From Fermentibacter sp963718745 [NCBI: Candidatus Fermentibacterota bacterium] (GTDB lineage: Bacteria > Fermentibacterota > Fermentibacteria > Fermentibacterales), in the NCBI GenBank assembly GCA_963718745.1, contig OY970370.1, forward strand, positions 1,302,001-1,366,000: DNA of 64,000 nt, given 5' to 3'. The translations under genes were made by a program, and so were the position numbers. The notes under the pieces were generated by a model. It was not told the origin of the DNA. It worked only from the letters and a program-made list of their open reading frames with translations, and made no database searches. Below are positions 26,197 to 35,748 of this stretch, piece by piece (position 1 is the stretch's first letter; each line of letters begins with the position of its first letter).

Positions 26197-28832
26197 GAGA
26201 TCCCCACCTTTGCAAAAGCATGCCTTGCGGGAGCCCACGCTCCCGGATTGCCGACCGACCCTCCGGGCTCCCCGGTTTCGAGGTAGTACCCGGTGTCGAA
26301 GATGTTGATCAGGTTCCTGCGGTCGAAGACGTTGTAGACCGTGATGCCGGCCTCCGCCTCGATGCCGCCCGCCTCGAACGCCCGGGATATGCCTGCGTCC
26401 ACCTGCATGTTCCAGGGATACCTCTCGGTGTTCAGTTCGGTCTGAACCGGGCCGCCGGGAGGAGGGCTGAAGGGGAATCCGCTGCCGTAGGTGCAGTCGA
26501 GGACGAGCCCGGTGCGCTCGAAGACGTTCGCTCCGAAGATCTCCGGTCCTTCCGAGGGAGGGACGGAGAAGCCCAGGCTGGCGTCGGCCGTGTGCCTCTG
26601 GTCCCAGTCCAGATAACTGTCGCTGGTCTGTGGGATCGTTATCCCTTCACTGCCGTACTCCCAGCTCTGGGCCGACGAGGAGTACCTCCCTCTCGCAACG
26701 GAGTAGGAGTATCCGGCGGAACAGGACCACCAGTCCCCGGGGATCCTGAGGAGCTTGGTCTCCACCCCCCAGACGGTCGCGTGGCTGTCGTCGTTCTCGT
26801 AGAGGTAGTAATAGTTGTAGCTCTCGCTGTCGTAGCCGGTCGTCCTCACCAGGCCGGTGATGTCCTTGTAGAAGGCGGAGAAGGCCAGTGACGCCCTGTC
26901 CGTCATGCGGTGCCTGACACCGGCCTCGTACGCCACCGTCTGCTCGGCTTCCAGATCCGGGTTCCCGACGATCGAGTAGATGCTCGAGAGGTTGTAGTCG
27001 GTCCCGTAGAACATCTCGTTCATGTTGGGCATCTGGAAGTAGTGGCCGTAGGTGGCGAAGAAGACATCCCTGTCGGTCACCGGGTTGGTGACGCCTATGC
27101 GGGGGCTGATGTGCTGCTTGGATTCGACATCCACGATGGTGCCTTCCGCCATGTCCAGGCGGCTGCAGTTGGGCAGGAAGACATCGTACCTCAGGCCGGT
27201 GTTCAGGACCATCCCGCCGCCGAAGCGGAAGACGGCCTGGCCGTACAGCGCGCCGGAGGACGGGTATGCCCTCCAGAGGCTCACGCCGGCGCTACCTGCA
27301 TCGGAGAGGTAGACGCTGTAGTCGTAGATGTCGTAGTAGGCCCCCTCCACTCCGGCCTTCAGCTCGACTATGTCCGTGATGCGGTCGGTGTAGTCTATCC
27401 TGCCGTTGGTCACCGTGCTGCGGGATTCGAGCCAGACCTCGGGATGGAGCCCGGAATGGAAGAATCCCAGGCTGTCGGCGATCCTGGGTTCGGGGAAGAA
27501 CACGGAGAGCCAGTCGGACGGGGAGTAGGCTTCGCCGAAATAGCCGCCGTCGGGATTGCTGATCCGGCGCCAGTGGCAGAACCTGTTCTGGTTCAGGCGC
27601 GCCTCGACGAAGGAATCGTCAGAGAACATCCGCGTGAGTGATGCCGTCACCCCTCCGGTCTCCTGATACCTGACCGGTATCGAATAGTCCGGATCGACGC
27701 CCAGGTACGGGGTCCCGCCTATGTAAACGGGCTCGTCCATCCGGGACCAGGCCCACTCGTCCCAGCCGGACTGCCTGTAGCTGTAGAAACCGAGCACCGA
27801 GAAGCGGGTGGATGCCGAGGGCCTCCCGGAGAGCTTGAGCGATCCATTGGCCACGTTCTGCCAGTTGTTCTCCCAGTAACCCCTGCTGTCCTCGAGGTCC
27901 CTCCCGCTCTGCATGATGCGGGCGGAGCCGAAGATCCGCATGTCCCAGGGGATGTCGATCCCCAGAGCGGGGAGCAGGCTGGCGGTGAGGGGTTCGGGGC
28001 CGCCCAGGGAGACCTCCGCGTCCAGGCAGCCGCTCCTGTAGCTGTCGTTCTCGGATGGTTCCGAGTAGTTGACCGAGACTGATTCGTAGCCGAACTCGCG
28101 GAGATCGCCGGCATGGACGGTGACTTCACCGGAATAGTCCTCCCCGCCTTCGCGGGAGACCATGTTGACGACCCCGGACATCGCGTTGCCGTACTCCGCC
28201 GTAGCTCCACCGGTGATGATGGATGCCTCGGAGACTGCCGAGACCGGGAGGATCGAGCTGAAGGAATTGTCCACGGGTGAGCGTACCGGGATCCCGTCCA
28301 GGAGGAATGCCACCTCTCCCGCCCTGCCGCCCCGGACGTGGAGCGCCCCTCCGCTGGATACGACCCCGGGCTGCCTGCTGATGATCTCGAGCATGTCCGG
28401 CACCGGCATGAGGTCCATCTCGGCCCTGTCCAGGACATGGATCGTCGAGGGGACTGTCTCCAGGATCAGGTTCCTCTGGTCCCTCACCTCTATGACGGTA
28501 GAACCGGCAGCTTCGACGCCCAGCTGGAAATCAAGCCTCGTGGACTGGTCCGTCACCACCCGGACGCCCTCCTTCGAGACGGTAGTCATCCCCACCATCC
28601 TGGCGGTGACGGTGAAGTACCCGGGATCGATGGCGTAGATGTGGTACTCGCCCCCGGCACCGGTCACGGCTCCCAGGACCGTGCCCTCGAGCAGGACACT
28701 GGCTCCGATCACCGGATCCCCGCCGGCATCGACGACGAAACCGGAGAGGCTCCCGGTGGTCCCCGCCTCCAGGAGGCCGGCGAGGAGCGGGATCAGCATC
28801 AAGGAGGCGTGCAGCACCCTGATCGGTCTCAT
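26190..28832 (-). CDS. TonB-dependent receptor with N-terminal carboxypeptidase-regulatory-like domain
   Basis: 880 residues. Signal MRPIRVLHASLMLIPLLAGLLEAG; residues about 28-105 are a CarboxypepD_reg domain (GSLSGFVVDAGGDPVIGASVLLEG). The plug domain follows: MPVPDMLEIISRQPGVVSSGGALHVRGGRAGEVAFLLDGIPV and ATAEYGNAMSGVVNMVSREG. The remaining 600 residues form the 22-strand barrel ending ARHAFAKVGISW. It takes up a large substrate at the outer membrane with energy from TonB-ExbBD, which are not in this window. The start is 35 bases from the yitT stop region. Coupled to the propeller lipoprotein downstream. Confidence 0.92.
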   Translation of the reverse strand: MRPIRVLHASLMLIPLLAGLLEAGTTGSLSGFVVDAGGDPVIGASVLLEGTVLGAVTGAGGEYHIYAIDPGYFTVTARMVGMTTVSKEGVRVVTDQSTRLDFQLGVEAAGSTVIEVRDQRNLILETVPSTIHVLDRAEMDLMPVPDMLEIISRQPGVVSSGGALHVRGGRAGEVAFLLDGIPVRSPVDNSFSSILPVSAVSEASIITGGATAEYGNAMSGVVNMVSREGGEDYSGEVTVHAGDLREFGYESVSVNYSEPSENDSYRSGCLDAEVSLGGPEPLTASLLPALGIDIPWDMRIFGSARIMQSGRDLEDSRGYWENNWQNVANGSLKLSGRPSASTRFSVLGFYSYRQSGWDEWAWSRMDEPVYIGGTPYLGVDPDYSIPVRYQETGGVTASLTRMFSDDSFVEARLNQNRFCHWRRISNPDGGYFGEAYSPSDWLSVFFPEPRIADSLGFFHSGLHPEVWLESRSTVTNGRIDYTDRITDIVELKAGVEGAYYDIYDYSVYLSDAGSAGVSLWRAYPSSGALYGQAVFRFGGGMVLNTGLRYDVFLPNCSRLDMAEGTIVDVESKQHISPRIGVTNPVTDRDVFFATYGHYFQMPNMNEMFYGTDYNLSSIYSIVGNPDLEAEQTVAYEAGVRHRMTDRASLAFSAFYKDITGLVRTTGYDSESYNYYYLYENDDSHATVWGVETKLLRIPGDWWSCSAGYSYSVARGRYSSSAQSWEYGSEGITIPQTSDSYLDWDQRHTADASLGFSVPPSEGPEIFGANVFERTGLVLDCTYGSGFPFSPPPGGPVQTELNTERYPWNMQVDAGISRAFEAGGIEAEAGITVYNVFDRRNLINIFDTGYYLETGEPGGSVGNPGAWAPARHAFAKVGISW

Positions 28833-28867
28833 CTGTCAGATCCTCCGATCGATCGCCCGGGCGGCAG

Positions 28868-29836
28868 TCAGCTTGTCGGGACAGGGGGCTCCGGGTGCGT
28901 CTCCCGGCCGGGAGGCTCCGGTCCGTCCTGGCTCCAGACCTGCAGCCTCCGCAGTTGCTGATATGCAGAAGGACGCCTGAAGCTACCAAGCACTTCGCTC
29001 GCCTCCAGCACCGCGGTGAAGGCGTTCCGGTCCTCCTCCTCCACGATCTCCGAGAGTTCGCGCACCTCCATCCGCGTGACCACGCAGAGCAGCACCGTGA
29101 GGTCCGCCCCGTCGAAGCCGCCCTCGGCCCTCAGGATCGTCAGCCCCCTCCCCATCTCCGAGATGATGCGCTCCCTGATCCTGGATGGAGACCTGGTCAT
29201 CACGAGGAACGCCTTGCGCGGCCTTGGAGTCTGGAGGAGGTCCACGGTCCGGCCCGATGCATAGATCGCTATCAGCGTGTACATGGCAGTCTCGGCCGAG
29301 ACGAACACGCCGGCGGCCAGCACGAGAATCCCGTTCAGTGTCATCAGGACCTCGCCGACCCCTGTCGAGAACCTCCTGTTGACCACTACTCCCAGGATGT
29401 CGAAACCGCCGAGCGAGCCCCCGGCGCGGATAGCGAGGGAGGAGCCGAGTCCGGCGAGCACCCCGCCGAAGATCGCTGCGAGCATGGGCTCCATGGTGAA
29501 CGGTTCGATCGGCACGAAATCGACAAGCAGCCAGAATAGACCTACGCCGGTGGCGGAGAGGAGTGCGAACTTCCTGCCCACGTCGCGGAATCCGAGGAGG
29601 AAGATGGGGATGTTGAAGAGCAGCACCATGAGGCCGACGGGGAAGCCGGTGAACCGGTTGATCAGGAGGGAGGTCCCGGTCACTCCTCCGGAGAGGAGCA
29701 CGTTGGGCTTGTAGAATCCCTCGACGGCGGCCGCGAAGAGTGCGGTACCCAGGCAGAGCAGCACCAAGCGGGAAACGAACGAGAACAGATGCCTTGCCCC
29801 GCGCTTCGCCTTCGCCGCAGCCGCGAGCCTTCTCAT
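28868..29836 (-). CDS. yitT: YitT family membrane protein (DUF161 + DUF2179)
   Basis: 322 residues with five or six inner-membrane helices: LVLLCLGTALFAAAVEGFY, GLMVLLFNIPIFLLGF, LSATGVGLFWLLVDFVP, MLAAIFGGVLAGLGSSLAIRAGGSLGGFDIL. The GSLGGFDI motif is characteristic. A soluble DUF2179 domain follows (FLVMTRSPSRIRERIISEMGRGLTIL; LLCVVTRMEVRELSEIVEEEDRNAFT), and a Pro-rich tail ends the protein. Family function is not established. Its start overlaps the iorB stop (ATGA), so it is translated with the indolepyruvate oxidoreductase. Confidence 0.88.
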   Translation of the reverse strand: MRRLAAAAKAKRGARHLFSFVSRLVLLCLGTALFAAAVEGFYKPNVLLSGGVTGTSLLINRFTGFPVGLMVLLFNIPIFLLGFRDVGRKFALLSATGVGLFWLLVDFVPIEPFTMEPMLAAIFGGVLAGLGSSLAIRAGGSLGGFDILGVVVNRRFSTGVGEVLMTLNGILVLAAGVFVSAETAMYTLIAIYASGRTVDLLQTPRPRKAFLVMTRSPSRIRERIISEMGRGLTILRAEGGFDGADLTVLLCVVTRMEVRELSEIVEEEDRNAFTAVLEASEVLGSFRRPSAYQQLRRLQVWSQDGPEPPGRETHPEPPVPTS

Positions 29837-30438
29837 CCCGTGACGGCCGATCCGGATTCGAAGGCGGCGAGGTTGACAGCGAGCGACGCCGGCGGCGAGA
29901 CTTCGCGGATGGCCCCGGTCAGGACGGGGCGCTCGAGAGGGAAGCCCTCGATACTGGAAAGCGCGCCCAGCATGACCATGTTCTCCGCCATGGGCGAACC
30001 CAGGGATGACGCGATGCCGCGCGCATCGATCGAGACGAGGCGTGCGTCGAACCTGGCCAGCGCGGCCTCGACCCCGGACATCCCCGTGTAGCCGGAGGCT
30101 TTCTTCGCGGAGACAGCGGCGGTTTCGGTCACGGGATGCATGACGAGGCTGCTGGTGAGGACCGTACCGCCCCTGCGCAGGAACTCGATGTAACGGAGGG
30201 ACTCCAGCCCCTCGAGAGAGAGGATGGCATCCGCGGTCCCGGCCGGGACCAGGGGGGAGACAGCGTTCTCGCCCATCCTCAGATGGATGGACACGCTGCC
30301 GGATCTCTGGGAGAGCCCGTGCTGCTCACCGGTGACGATCCTGACACCCGCCGCGGCGCAGGCGGTTCCGATGGTCCTGGAGAGAAGGACCAGCCCCTGT
30401 CCGCCGACCCCGCAGAGGATCATGCCGTAGGTCTTCAT
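29833..30438 (-). CDS. iorB: Indolepyruvate:ferredoxin oxidoreductase beta subunit
   Basis: 201 residues from ATG 30438, overlapping the iorA stop by four bases. It has the gamma-domain Rossmann core of 2-oxoacid oxidoreductases: MILCGVGGQGLVLLSRTIGTA, GEQHGLSQRSGSVSIHLRMG and LSLEGLESLRYIEFL. With IorA it oxidises arylpyruvates made by transamination of aromatic amino acids to acyl-CoA, reducing ferredoxin. Works in the cytoplasm. The gene order iorA-iorB-yitT is maintained by start/stop overlaps. Confidence 0.92.
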   Translation of the reverse strand: MKTYGMILCGVGGQGLVLLSRTIGTACAAAGVRIVTGEQHGLSQRSGSVSIHLRMGENAVSPLVPAGTADAILSLEGLESLRYIEFLRRGGTVLTSSLVMHPVTETAAVSAKKASGYTGMSGVEAALARFDARLVSIDARGIASSLGSPMAENMVMLGALSSIEGFPLERPVLTGAIREVSPPASLAVNLAAFESGSAVTG

Positions 30439-32318
30439 TCGGGAACCCCCTTCGGAGCCTGGATGGCGGTATTGGGGCAGAGCTGGGCGCAGCATCCACA
30501 TCCGTCGCACAGGTCGCCCGTGATCACAGCCTTGCCGTCCCCGCCCAGGGAGATGGCGGGGCAGTTGAAGTCCCGGACGCAGGTGTGGAAGTTGGCGCAC
30601 CTGTCCTCTTCGACCCGGCTTGCCTCGATCTTCCTTCCGCTCCGCCGCTTCCTCCTGTCGGAGTAAAGGGCGCACTGCCTCCTGAATACGATCACGCCGA
30701 AACCGGGCCTGTCCAGAGCCTCCTTCACCATTTCCAGGGAAGGCTTCCTGTCGTAGGGATCCACTATGGTCACATCGGCAACGCCCATCGCCCTGATAAC
30801 TTCCTCGGGGGCGATCCGCCTGGCTCCCTCCTGCTGTTCCTCCTGGAGGGTCCCCGGGTGGAGCTGCTGTCCGGTCATGGCAGTCACTCCGTTGTCCAGC
30901 AGGGCAAGCTTGAAGTCGGAGTTCCTCCAGGCCGCGTCGGCCAGCCCGGGGAGCCCGGCGTGGAAGAAGGTCGAGTCGCCGATTATCGCCAGCACCTTCT
31001 CCTCGATGGAGACGGACAGGCCTGCCGCCACCCCGAGCGAGGACCCCATGGAGAGGACCGAATCCCCCCAGACCAGAGGTTCCATCGGTGCCATCGAGTA
31101 GCAGCCGATGTCGCTCGATACCACATGCTTCCTGCCTCGCAGGGCCTGCCTGAGGATGCTCAGCGAAGCCCTGTGGGGGCAGCCGGGACAGAACGTGGGC
31201 GGACGTGACGGGAGGCTTCCAGCAAGAGAGACTGCCTCCGCCGCCGTGACGCACGGGTCCGGGTGGCGCTCGATCCCGGCCAGGCCTGCGAGCACCGAAG
31301 CGACCATGTCGCTGTTGTATTCGAGGATCCTCCTGAAATGTCCGGAGCGTTTCCCGACGAGGTTGAGCGCGGGGTTAACCCTCCTCGCGATCCTTTCGAG
31401 TTCAGACTCGAGGAACGGCGACAGCTCCTCGACCACGACCAGGGTTTCGAGAGGTTCTATGAATCTCGATATCAGACTCTCGGGAAGCGGCCAGATCGTG
31501 CCGAGCTTGAGCAGGGCGGGTTCCAGCCCCAGCTCCCGGCACGCCTCGATTGTGTAGTCGTAGCAGACACCCGAAGTCAGGACGCCGATCCTCCCGGAGC
31601 CGGAAATCCTGTTCAGAGGGCTCGTTTCGAAGGCCTGCTCCACCCTTTCGGTCCTTCCGACCATCTCCTCGTGGAAACGGCGCGCGGAAGCGGCCACGGT
31701 GACGAACCTGGCGGGTGCGTGAGGCCAGGAGACCCTGGCGAAAGGCGCCCGGGTCATGGGTCCTGTGGTCACCAGCCCGCTCTGATGGTTGACCCTGGTT
31801 GTCGTCCTGAGGATGACGGGCACTCCGTGAGCGCGGGAGATGGCGAACGCCTCCCGGGTCATCTCCAGCGCCTCCTGGGGATCCGATGGCTCCAGCATGG
31901 GCGCCTCTGCGGCCTGGGCGTAGAACCTGCCGTCCTGCTCGGACTGCGAAGAGTGGGCGTGCGGGTCGTCCGCCACTGCGAGCACCAGGCCGCCAGTGAC
32001 TCCGGTGTAGCAGAGCGAGAAGAAGGCGTCCGAGGCCACGTTGAGGCCTACGCTCTTCATCGACACCAGTGCGGAGAGCCCGGCCATGGCCGCTCCAGCA
32101 GCAGTCTCCAGAGCTACCTTCTCGTTCGTGGAGAGGAAGGTCCTCATCCCGAGCCCGGGGCCGATTTCCATGATGGTCTCGAGGATCTCCACGGTGGGGG
32201 AGCCGGGGTACCCGGCATAGACCGAGGCTCCAGCCTCCAGGGCGCCTCTGGCGATGGCTTCGTTCGCGAGCAGGAACGCGGTCGACGGTTCGGGCGAGAC
32301 AAGGGCTTCTCGAAGCAT
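30435..32318 (-). CDS. iorA: Indolepyruvate:ferredoxin oxidoreductase alpha subunit
   Basis: 627 residues from ATG 32318 (GAGAGGAG upstream). N-terminal pyrimidine-binding part: FLLANEAIARGALEAGASVYAGYPGSPTVEI. Then a transketolase-like linker, and the TPP pyrophosphate part with FCPGCPHRASLSIL, SDIGCYSM, SMGSSLGVAAGLS and IGDSTFFHAGLPGLADA (GDS...N-type motif). C-terminal two-cluster ferredoxin: CANFHTCVRDFNCPAI and CDGCGCCAQLCPNTAI. Converts indolepyruvate or phenylpyruvate plus CoA into acyl-CoA, CO2 and reduced ferredoxin; points to anaerobic amino-acid fermentation. Confidence 0.95.
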   Translation of the reverse strand: MLREALVSPEPSTAFLLANEAIARGALEAGASVYAGYPGSPTVEILETIMEIGPGLGMRTFLSTNEKVALETAAGAAMAGLSALVSMKSVGLNVASDAFFSLCYTGVTGGLVLAVADDPHAHSSQSEQDGRFYAQAAEAPMLEPSDPQEALEMTREAFAISRAHGVPVILRTTTRVNHQSGLVTTGPMTRAPFARVSWPHAPARFVTVAASARRFHEEMVGRTERVEQAFETSPLNRISGSGRIGVLTSGVCYDYTIEACRELGLEPALLKLGTIWPLPESLISRFIEPLETLVVVEELSPFLESELERIARRVNPALNLVGKRSGHFRRILEYNSDMVASVLAGLAGIERHPDPCVTAAEAVSLAGSLPSRPPTFCPGCPHRASLSILRQALRGRKHVVSSDIGCYSMAPMEPLVWGDSVLSMGSSLGVAAGLSVSIEEKVLAIIGDSTFFHAGLPGLADAAWRNSDFKLALLDNGVTAMTGQQLHPGTLQEEQQEGARRIAPEEVIRAMGVADVTIVDPYDRKPSLEMVKEALDRPGFGVIVFRRQCALYSDRRKRRSGRKIEASRVEEDRCANFHTCVRDFNCPAISLGGDGKAVITGDLCDGCGCCAQLCPNTAIQAPKGVPE

Positions 32319-32399
32319 TTCCCGGCTCCTCTCATGACTGGTCTCGAGTGAACATATTAGCAAAGAGGCGGCTCGGGGATCGACAGAGGGAGGTACGAG

Positions 32400-32900
32400 A
32401 TGCTCGACTTGATGATGAGGCGCAGAAGCATCAGGAAGTACCGACGGGATCCGGTTCCCAGGGAGATGATCCTGGACATGCTCAAGGGGGCCATGTACGC
32501 CCCCTCGGCCAGCAACCGGCAGCCGTGGCACTTCGTGGTCATCGAGGACAGGAGGATGCTGGAGGATGTGCCGGGCTTCCACCCGCATGCGGCCATGGTT
32601 CCGGATGCTGCGGGATGCATCGCGGTGTGCGCGGACACCACCGTCTCGCACGGGGAGATGTGGGTGCAGGACTGCGCCGCGGCGACACAGAACATCCTCC
32701 TGATGGCGGAATCGCTGGGGCTCGGAGCCGTCTGGCTCGGGATCCATCCGCGCGAGGACAGGATAGCGGGCTTCAGGAGCTTCATCCATCTGCCCGAAGG
32801 GATCGAGCCTTTCTCGCTCGTTGCTTTCGGCTGGCCCGGGGAGAAGCCGCCTGTGCCAGAGCGCTGGGACGAGGCGAAGATCCACTGGAACGGCTGGTAG
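32400..32900 (+). CDS. Nitroreductase family protein
   Basis: 166 residues. FMN-binding motifs: MRRRSIRKYRRDPVPREMI at the start (Arg residues grip the FMN phosphate), MYAPSASNRQPWHFVVIED, and DCAAATQNILLMAESLGLGAVWLG. Such enzymes reduce nitro groups, quinones or flavins with NAD(P)H as a dimer; the substrate is not predictable. The short C-terminus KPPVPERWDEAKIHWNGW is usual for anaerobe members (PERWDESRIHWE.W). Divergent from iorA, alone. Confidence 0.92.
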   Translation: MLDLMMRRRSIRKYRRDPVPREMILDMLKGAMYAPSASNRQPWHFVVIEDRRMLEDVPGFHPHAAMVPDAAGCIAVCADTTVSHGEMWVQDCAAATQNILLMAESLGLGAVWLGIHPREDRIAGFRSFIHLPEGIEPFSLVAFGWPGEKPPVPERWDEAKIHWNGW

Positions 32901-33013
32901 GAGCGGAAGCGGAGTACCTGGAGGGAAGCCTGTCCGGACACTGACCGCGAACCGCATCCCTCGGGCGGACAGCCGCCCGGCGGTCCGGGATCGGGCCGGG
33001 CGGCTCTACCGGG

Positions 33014-34696
33014 TCACTGCCACTTGATGTTGCCTGCCTTGTCGATGTCCATCGAGAGGGCTGCGGGGACGGAAGGCAGACCGGGCATCCTCATTATCTC
33101 GCCGGTGATCGGTATCACGAACCCCGCTCCTGCGGCGATCTGTATCTCACGGACCGTGACCACGAAATCCTTGGGGCGACCCAGGAGGTCGGGGTTGTCC
33201 GAGAGCGAGTTCTGGGTCTTCGCGATGCAGATCGGGAGGCCGCAGTACCCGAACTTCTGGATCGTCGCCAGATCCTTCCTCGCCTGCGAGGTGTAGTCGA
33301 CGAACTCCGCACCGTAGATCTCGCCTGCGACTGTCTGGATCTTCTTCTCGACCGTCCAGCTCCAGTCGTACAGAGGTTTGAAGGTCGCATCCGACGAGCG
33401 GGCTGCATCCACAACCTTCTCCGCGAGATCGGTCATCCCCGCACCCCCGTGCTGGAAGCCTTCTCCGACGGATGCCGGGACCCCGAGCGCGGCACACCTC
33501 TCCTTCACGACCGCGAGCTCCCCGGGTGAATCGGCCGGGAATCGGTTGATGCAGACGACGGGCGGGAGGCCGAACTTGCGGATGTTCTCGATGTGCTTCT
33601 CGAGGTTGGGGAGTCCCCGGGCGACGGCTTCGGGATCGGGCTGGTCCAGCTCCTTCTTCTTCCTGCCCCCGTGCATCTTGAGAGCCCTGCAGGTGGCGAC
33701 CAGAACCACGATCGAGGGCTTCAGCCTGCCGTAGCCGCATTTGATGTCGAAGAACTTCTCGGCGCCCAGATCGAAGCCGAATCCGGCCTCGGTTATCGCC
33801 CAGTCCGCGAAGTTGACGGCCATCCTGGTGGCCAGCAATGAATTGCATCCGTGCGCGATATTCGCGAACGGTCCGGCATGGACGAAGGCAGGCACTCCTT
33901 CGAGGGTCTGCACCAGATTGGGTCTTATCGCGTGCTTCAGCAGCACGCCCATGGCCCCGGAGACCCCCATGGACCCGGCCGTGACCTGGCCGCCGTCATA
34001 GGTGAGCCCGACGAAGATCCTGGAGAGGCGCTCCTTCAGATCCTCCCTGCCGTCGGTGAGGGCCAGCACCGCCATCACTTCACTCGCAGCGGTGATGTCG
34101 AAGCCGGATTCGCGGGGGACTCCCTGAGTCCTTCCCCCGAGCCCGATGATGGTGTTCCGGAGGGCCCTGTCGTTCATGTCGAGGACTCTTCGGAACCGCA
34201 CGGTGCGCGGATCTAGCCCGGATGAGTTTCCCCAGTAGAGATGGTTGTCGATGGCGGCTGCGAGCAGGTTGTGGGCGGATGTTATCGCATGGAGGTCGCC
34301 GGTGAAGTGGAGATTGATGTCCTCCGCCGGTACCAGCTGGGAATAGCCTCCACCGGTGGCCCCGCCCTTCATGCCGAAGATGGGGCCGAGCGAGGGCTCT
34401 CTGAGGGCGATGCACGCGTTGAGGCCCAGCCTGGCGATGCCCTGGGCGAGCCCGATGGAGGTCGTGGTCTTGCCCTCGCCTGCGGGGGTCGGGGTCATCG
34501 CGGATACGAGAACGAGCCGGCCCTCGCCCCTGGTCCTCTTACGGATCGTGTCGAGGCGGACCTTCGCCTTGTCGTCTCCGTACAGGGTCAGATCCTCGGG
34601 CGCGAGACCCAGCCTGCGGGCGATCTCGGTTATGGGGAGCGGCCGGGCATCCGAAGCTATCTGCTGATCGGTAGGGAACGAATCCAAAGGGGGCAT
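33014..34696 (-). CDS. fhs: Formate-tetrahydrofolate ligase
   Basis: 560 residues. Nucleotide loop TPAGEGKTTTSIGLAQG (about 70-86), folate/formyl-phosphate region REPSLGPIFGMKGGATGGGYSQLVP, and the C-terminal PITGEIMRMPGLPSVPAA signature are all present. It makes 10-formyl-THF from formate, THF and ATP in one-carbon metabolism or the methyl branch of the acetyl-CoA pathway. GGAGGTGGG precedes the ATG. The downstream folD or other C1 genes are not in the window. Confidence 0.97.
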   Translation of the reverse strand: MPPLDSFPTDQQIASDARPLPITEIARRLGLAPEDLTLYGDDKAKVRLDTIRKRTRGEGRLVLVSAMTPTPAGEGKTTTSIGLAQGIARLGLNACIALREPSLGPIFGMKGGATGGGYSQLVPAEDINLHFTGDLHAITSAHNLLAAAIDNHLYWGNSSGLDPRTVRFRRVLDMNDRALRNTIIGLGGRTQGVPRESGFDITAASEVMAVLALTDGREDLKERLSRIFVGLTYDGGQVTAGSMGVSGAMGVLLKHAIRPNLVQTLEGVPAFVHAGPFANIAHGCNSLLATRMAVNFADWAITEAGFGFDLGAEKFFDIKCGYGRLKPSIVVLVATCRALKMHGGRKKKELDQPDPEAVARGLPNLEKHIENIRKFGLPPVVCINRFPADSPGELAVVKERCAALGVPASVGEGFQHGGAGMTDLAEKVVDAARSSDATFKPLYDWSWTVEKKIQTVAGEIYGAEFVDYTSQARKDLATIQKFGYCGLPICIAKTQNSLSDNPDLLGRPKDFVVTVREIQIAAGAGFVIPITGEIMRMPGLPSVPAALSMDIDKAGNIKWQ

Positions 34697-34724
34697 CCAC
34701 CCACCTCCAGGGATCCGGGGAACT

Positions 34725-34952
34725 TCAGAAAGAGTCGTCCTCGATGTTTTCGGGAGGCTCTATCTCGACCCTCTCGATCCTGGGGTTTATGACTTCATCG
34801 AGCATCCAGCCCTTCGGAAGTCCGAAACCCTCCATGCAGGCCACCTTGTACTCCTTCTTGCCGGCCTCCTCGCGCGAGATCACACAGTAGCTCACGCCCT
34901 TCAAGTCCGCGAGACGTCCGGCTTCACGGCGAGCCCTATCCAGTTCAGTCAT
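34725..34952 (-). CDS. Small acidic hypothetical protein
   Basis: 75 residues, with an excellent AAGGAGGTCC site before the ATG, just upstream of fhs on the same strand (28 bases gap), so likely in one transcript with it. Sequence MTELDRARREAGRLADLKGV forms a helix, followed by strands SYCVISREE and KKEYKVACMEGFGL and an acidic tail VEIEPPENIEDDSF. No family recognised. Confidence 0.6.
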   Translation of the reverse strand: MTELDRARREAGRLADLKGVSYCVISREEAGKKEYKVACMEGFGLPKGWMLDEVINPRIERVEIEPPENIEDDSF

Positions 34953-35059
34953 GCAAAGGACCTCCTTGGCAGCAGCGGAATCGGTCGGGCCAACCGGACA
35001 GAACCTGCCGACCGGGGCACATACTATGAACGCGGGAAGGGAAAAATGCCACAGTACGC

Positions 35060-35084
35060 AAAAGGGGGGCCGGGAAGGCCCCCC
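35060..35084 (-). terminator. Intrinsic terminator after the Spy-like gene
   Basis: On the minus strand GGGGGGCC pairs with GGCCCCCC around TTCCC and is followed by TTTT (complement of 35060-35063). It begins about 29 bases after the stop of the gene at 35113. Confidence 0.8.
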
Positions 35085-35112
35085 GGGTCTTCTCTCCTCG
35101 ACCGCGCAGAGA

Positions 35113-35634
35113 TCAGCGGAGATGCATCCTGAGCATCCCGTGAAGCATCTGCCCGGTGTCGAGGGAACCGAGGTCCAGGAGCTGCTCCGCGGTCAGCACG
35201 TCGTGGATGCGGACCAGAGCAGCGAACTCCACCGCCATGACTTCCTCGTGCCTCTCGCGCATTCCTTCGGCCGCAGCCTCCAGATCCGCCACCGTCAGAG
35301 TCTCCGCACCGAACGCGTCGAGGAACCCGCGCATCATGTCGCCGGGTCCGGATTCCCCCACGATCGCACGGATCTCCTCGCGGGTCTCCTCCATGATGGC
35401 TTCGATGTCTTCCATCTGGTCGTCGTCCAGATCGAGTCCCGCCAGCAGGGGCATCACGACCTCGAGGGACGAGCCCGCACCCATGCCCATGCCCGGACCT
35501 CGCCCCTCACGCCCGCATTCCATCGGAGCGTGCATGCCCCCCGGGGGTGCGAAGCCGCCGCAAGGGGGCTCTGCGGACGATACGGATCCGAAGACCGGGA
35601 TGAGAACCAATGCCGCTGTCAGAATCGAACGCAT
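35113..35634 (-). CDS. Periplasmic Spy/CpxP-like (LTXXQ-type) protein
   Basis: 173 residues from ATG 35634 (GAGGAG upstream). Signal MRSILTAALVLIPVFGSVSSA. Mature region starts with a Gly/Met-rich linker (GGMHAPMECGREGRGPGMGMGAG), then helices with LLAGLDLDDDQMEDIEAIMEETREEIRAIV and FAALVRIHDVLTAEQLLDLGSL. The LTAEQ/LDDDQ pairs resemble the LTxxQ motif of Spy/CpxP envelope-stress chaperones and periplasmic metal resistance sensors. Single gene with its own terminator. Confidence 0.72.
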   Translation of the reverse strand: MRSILTAALVLIPVFGSVSSAEPPCGGFAPPGGMHAPMECGREGRGPGMGMGAGSSLEVVMPLLAGLDLDDDQMEDIEAIMEETREEIRAIVGESGPGDMMRGFLDAFGAETLTVADLEAAAEGMRERHEEVMAVEFAALVRIHDVLTAEQLLDLGSLDTGQMLHGMLRMHLR

Positions 35635-35748
35635 CACTCCTCTTTTCTCGAGTGCGGGCACCATATCCGCCCGCGACGGATGGATGATGCCGACCCCGGG
35701 TCAGCGGAGTTTCGCAGGAATGTAACCGAGTGTAACCGGACCGGACTC

